This document shows, piece after piece, positions 22,041 to 22,048 of a stretch of 22,048 nucleotides of DNA. Within the stretch, counting starts at the first letter, position 1. Each line of letters begins with the position of its first letter. Source of the stretch: Gallicola sp. (GTDB taxonomy: Bacteria; Bacillota; Clostridia; Tissierellales; Peptoniphilaceae); the NCBI GenBank assembly GCA_012798975.1, contig JAAZME010000357.1, positions 1-22,048 on the forward strand. Direction: 5' to 3'. The position numbers and the translations under genes were made by a program. Below the pieces are notes generated by a model. It had not been told where the DNA came from, did not search any database, and was given only the letters and a program-made list of their open reading frames with translations.

Positions 22041-22048
22041 AATACTTC

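Overview
The window looks like chromosome of a low-GC, strictly or facultatively anaerobic Firmicute, probably a clostridial relative. Genes are AT-rich with strong AGGAGG-type ribosome binding sites, frequent AGA codons, Gram-positive lipoboxes and compact rho-independent terminators. The gene set is fermentative: pyruvate formate-lyase, D-lactate dehydrogenase and the formate dehydrogenase accessory protein FdhD. I cannot name the genus. I saw no tRNA, rRNA, CRISPR array, intact mobile element or phage gene.

Layout. 1-1867 (minus strand): a PerR/Fur-type regulator with a strong promoter overlapped by a PerR-like box, and a TelA-family protein. 2340-2928 (plus): a small FMN-binding lipoprotein, then a 46-residue single-span membrane protein. 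3352-6075 (plus): a three-gene ABC importer (lipoprotein, permease, ATPase) whose promoter carries a near-ideal palindrome over the -35. 6106-6601: a gene-free stretch dense in repeats and hairpins. 6602-7945: a CoA-disulfide reductase/NADH oxidase-type flavoprotein. 8141-9930: a small membrane protein and a DAACS-family symporter. 10200-14037: pyruvate formate-lyase and, as one reading frame, its radical-SAM activase fused to a Crp/Fnr-type transcription factor. 14123-15897: a divergent pair, a degenerate HNH-like zinc protein (minus) and a D-lactate dehydrogenase (plus). 15964-18837: a metallo-beta-lactamase-fold protein (minus) divergent from fdhD and an overlapping cysteine desulfurase. 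19010-19414: a BlaI/MecI-type repressor. 19593-21841 (minus): lemA and a DUF2207 membrane protein. 21842-22048: G/A-rich repeats and hairpins.

How the parts fit. Pyruvate is split to acetyl-CoA and formate by PFL or reduced to D-lactate by the nearby dehydrogenase. FdhD and its desulfurase imply a molybdenum or tungsten formate dehydrogenase elsewhere in the genome. PerR and the flavoprotein fit peroxide, oxygen or disulfide stress handling.

The most interesting object is the PflA-Crp/Fnr fusion. Its recognition helix keeps the R-E-x-x-x-R pattern of E. coli CRP, and a perfect CRP-like palindrome, TGTGATCTGGATCACA, lies 74 bp before pfl. I infer that one polypeptide both activates PFL and controls transcription of its own operon. 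The second is an array at 6286-6354 of three hairpins with different sequences but the same architecture: a 3+4 bp stem, a purine-A-A triloop, and one unpaired T at the same place in each.
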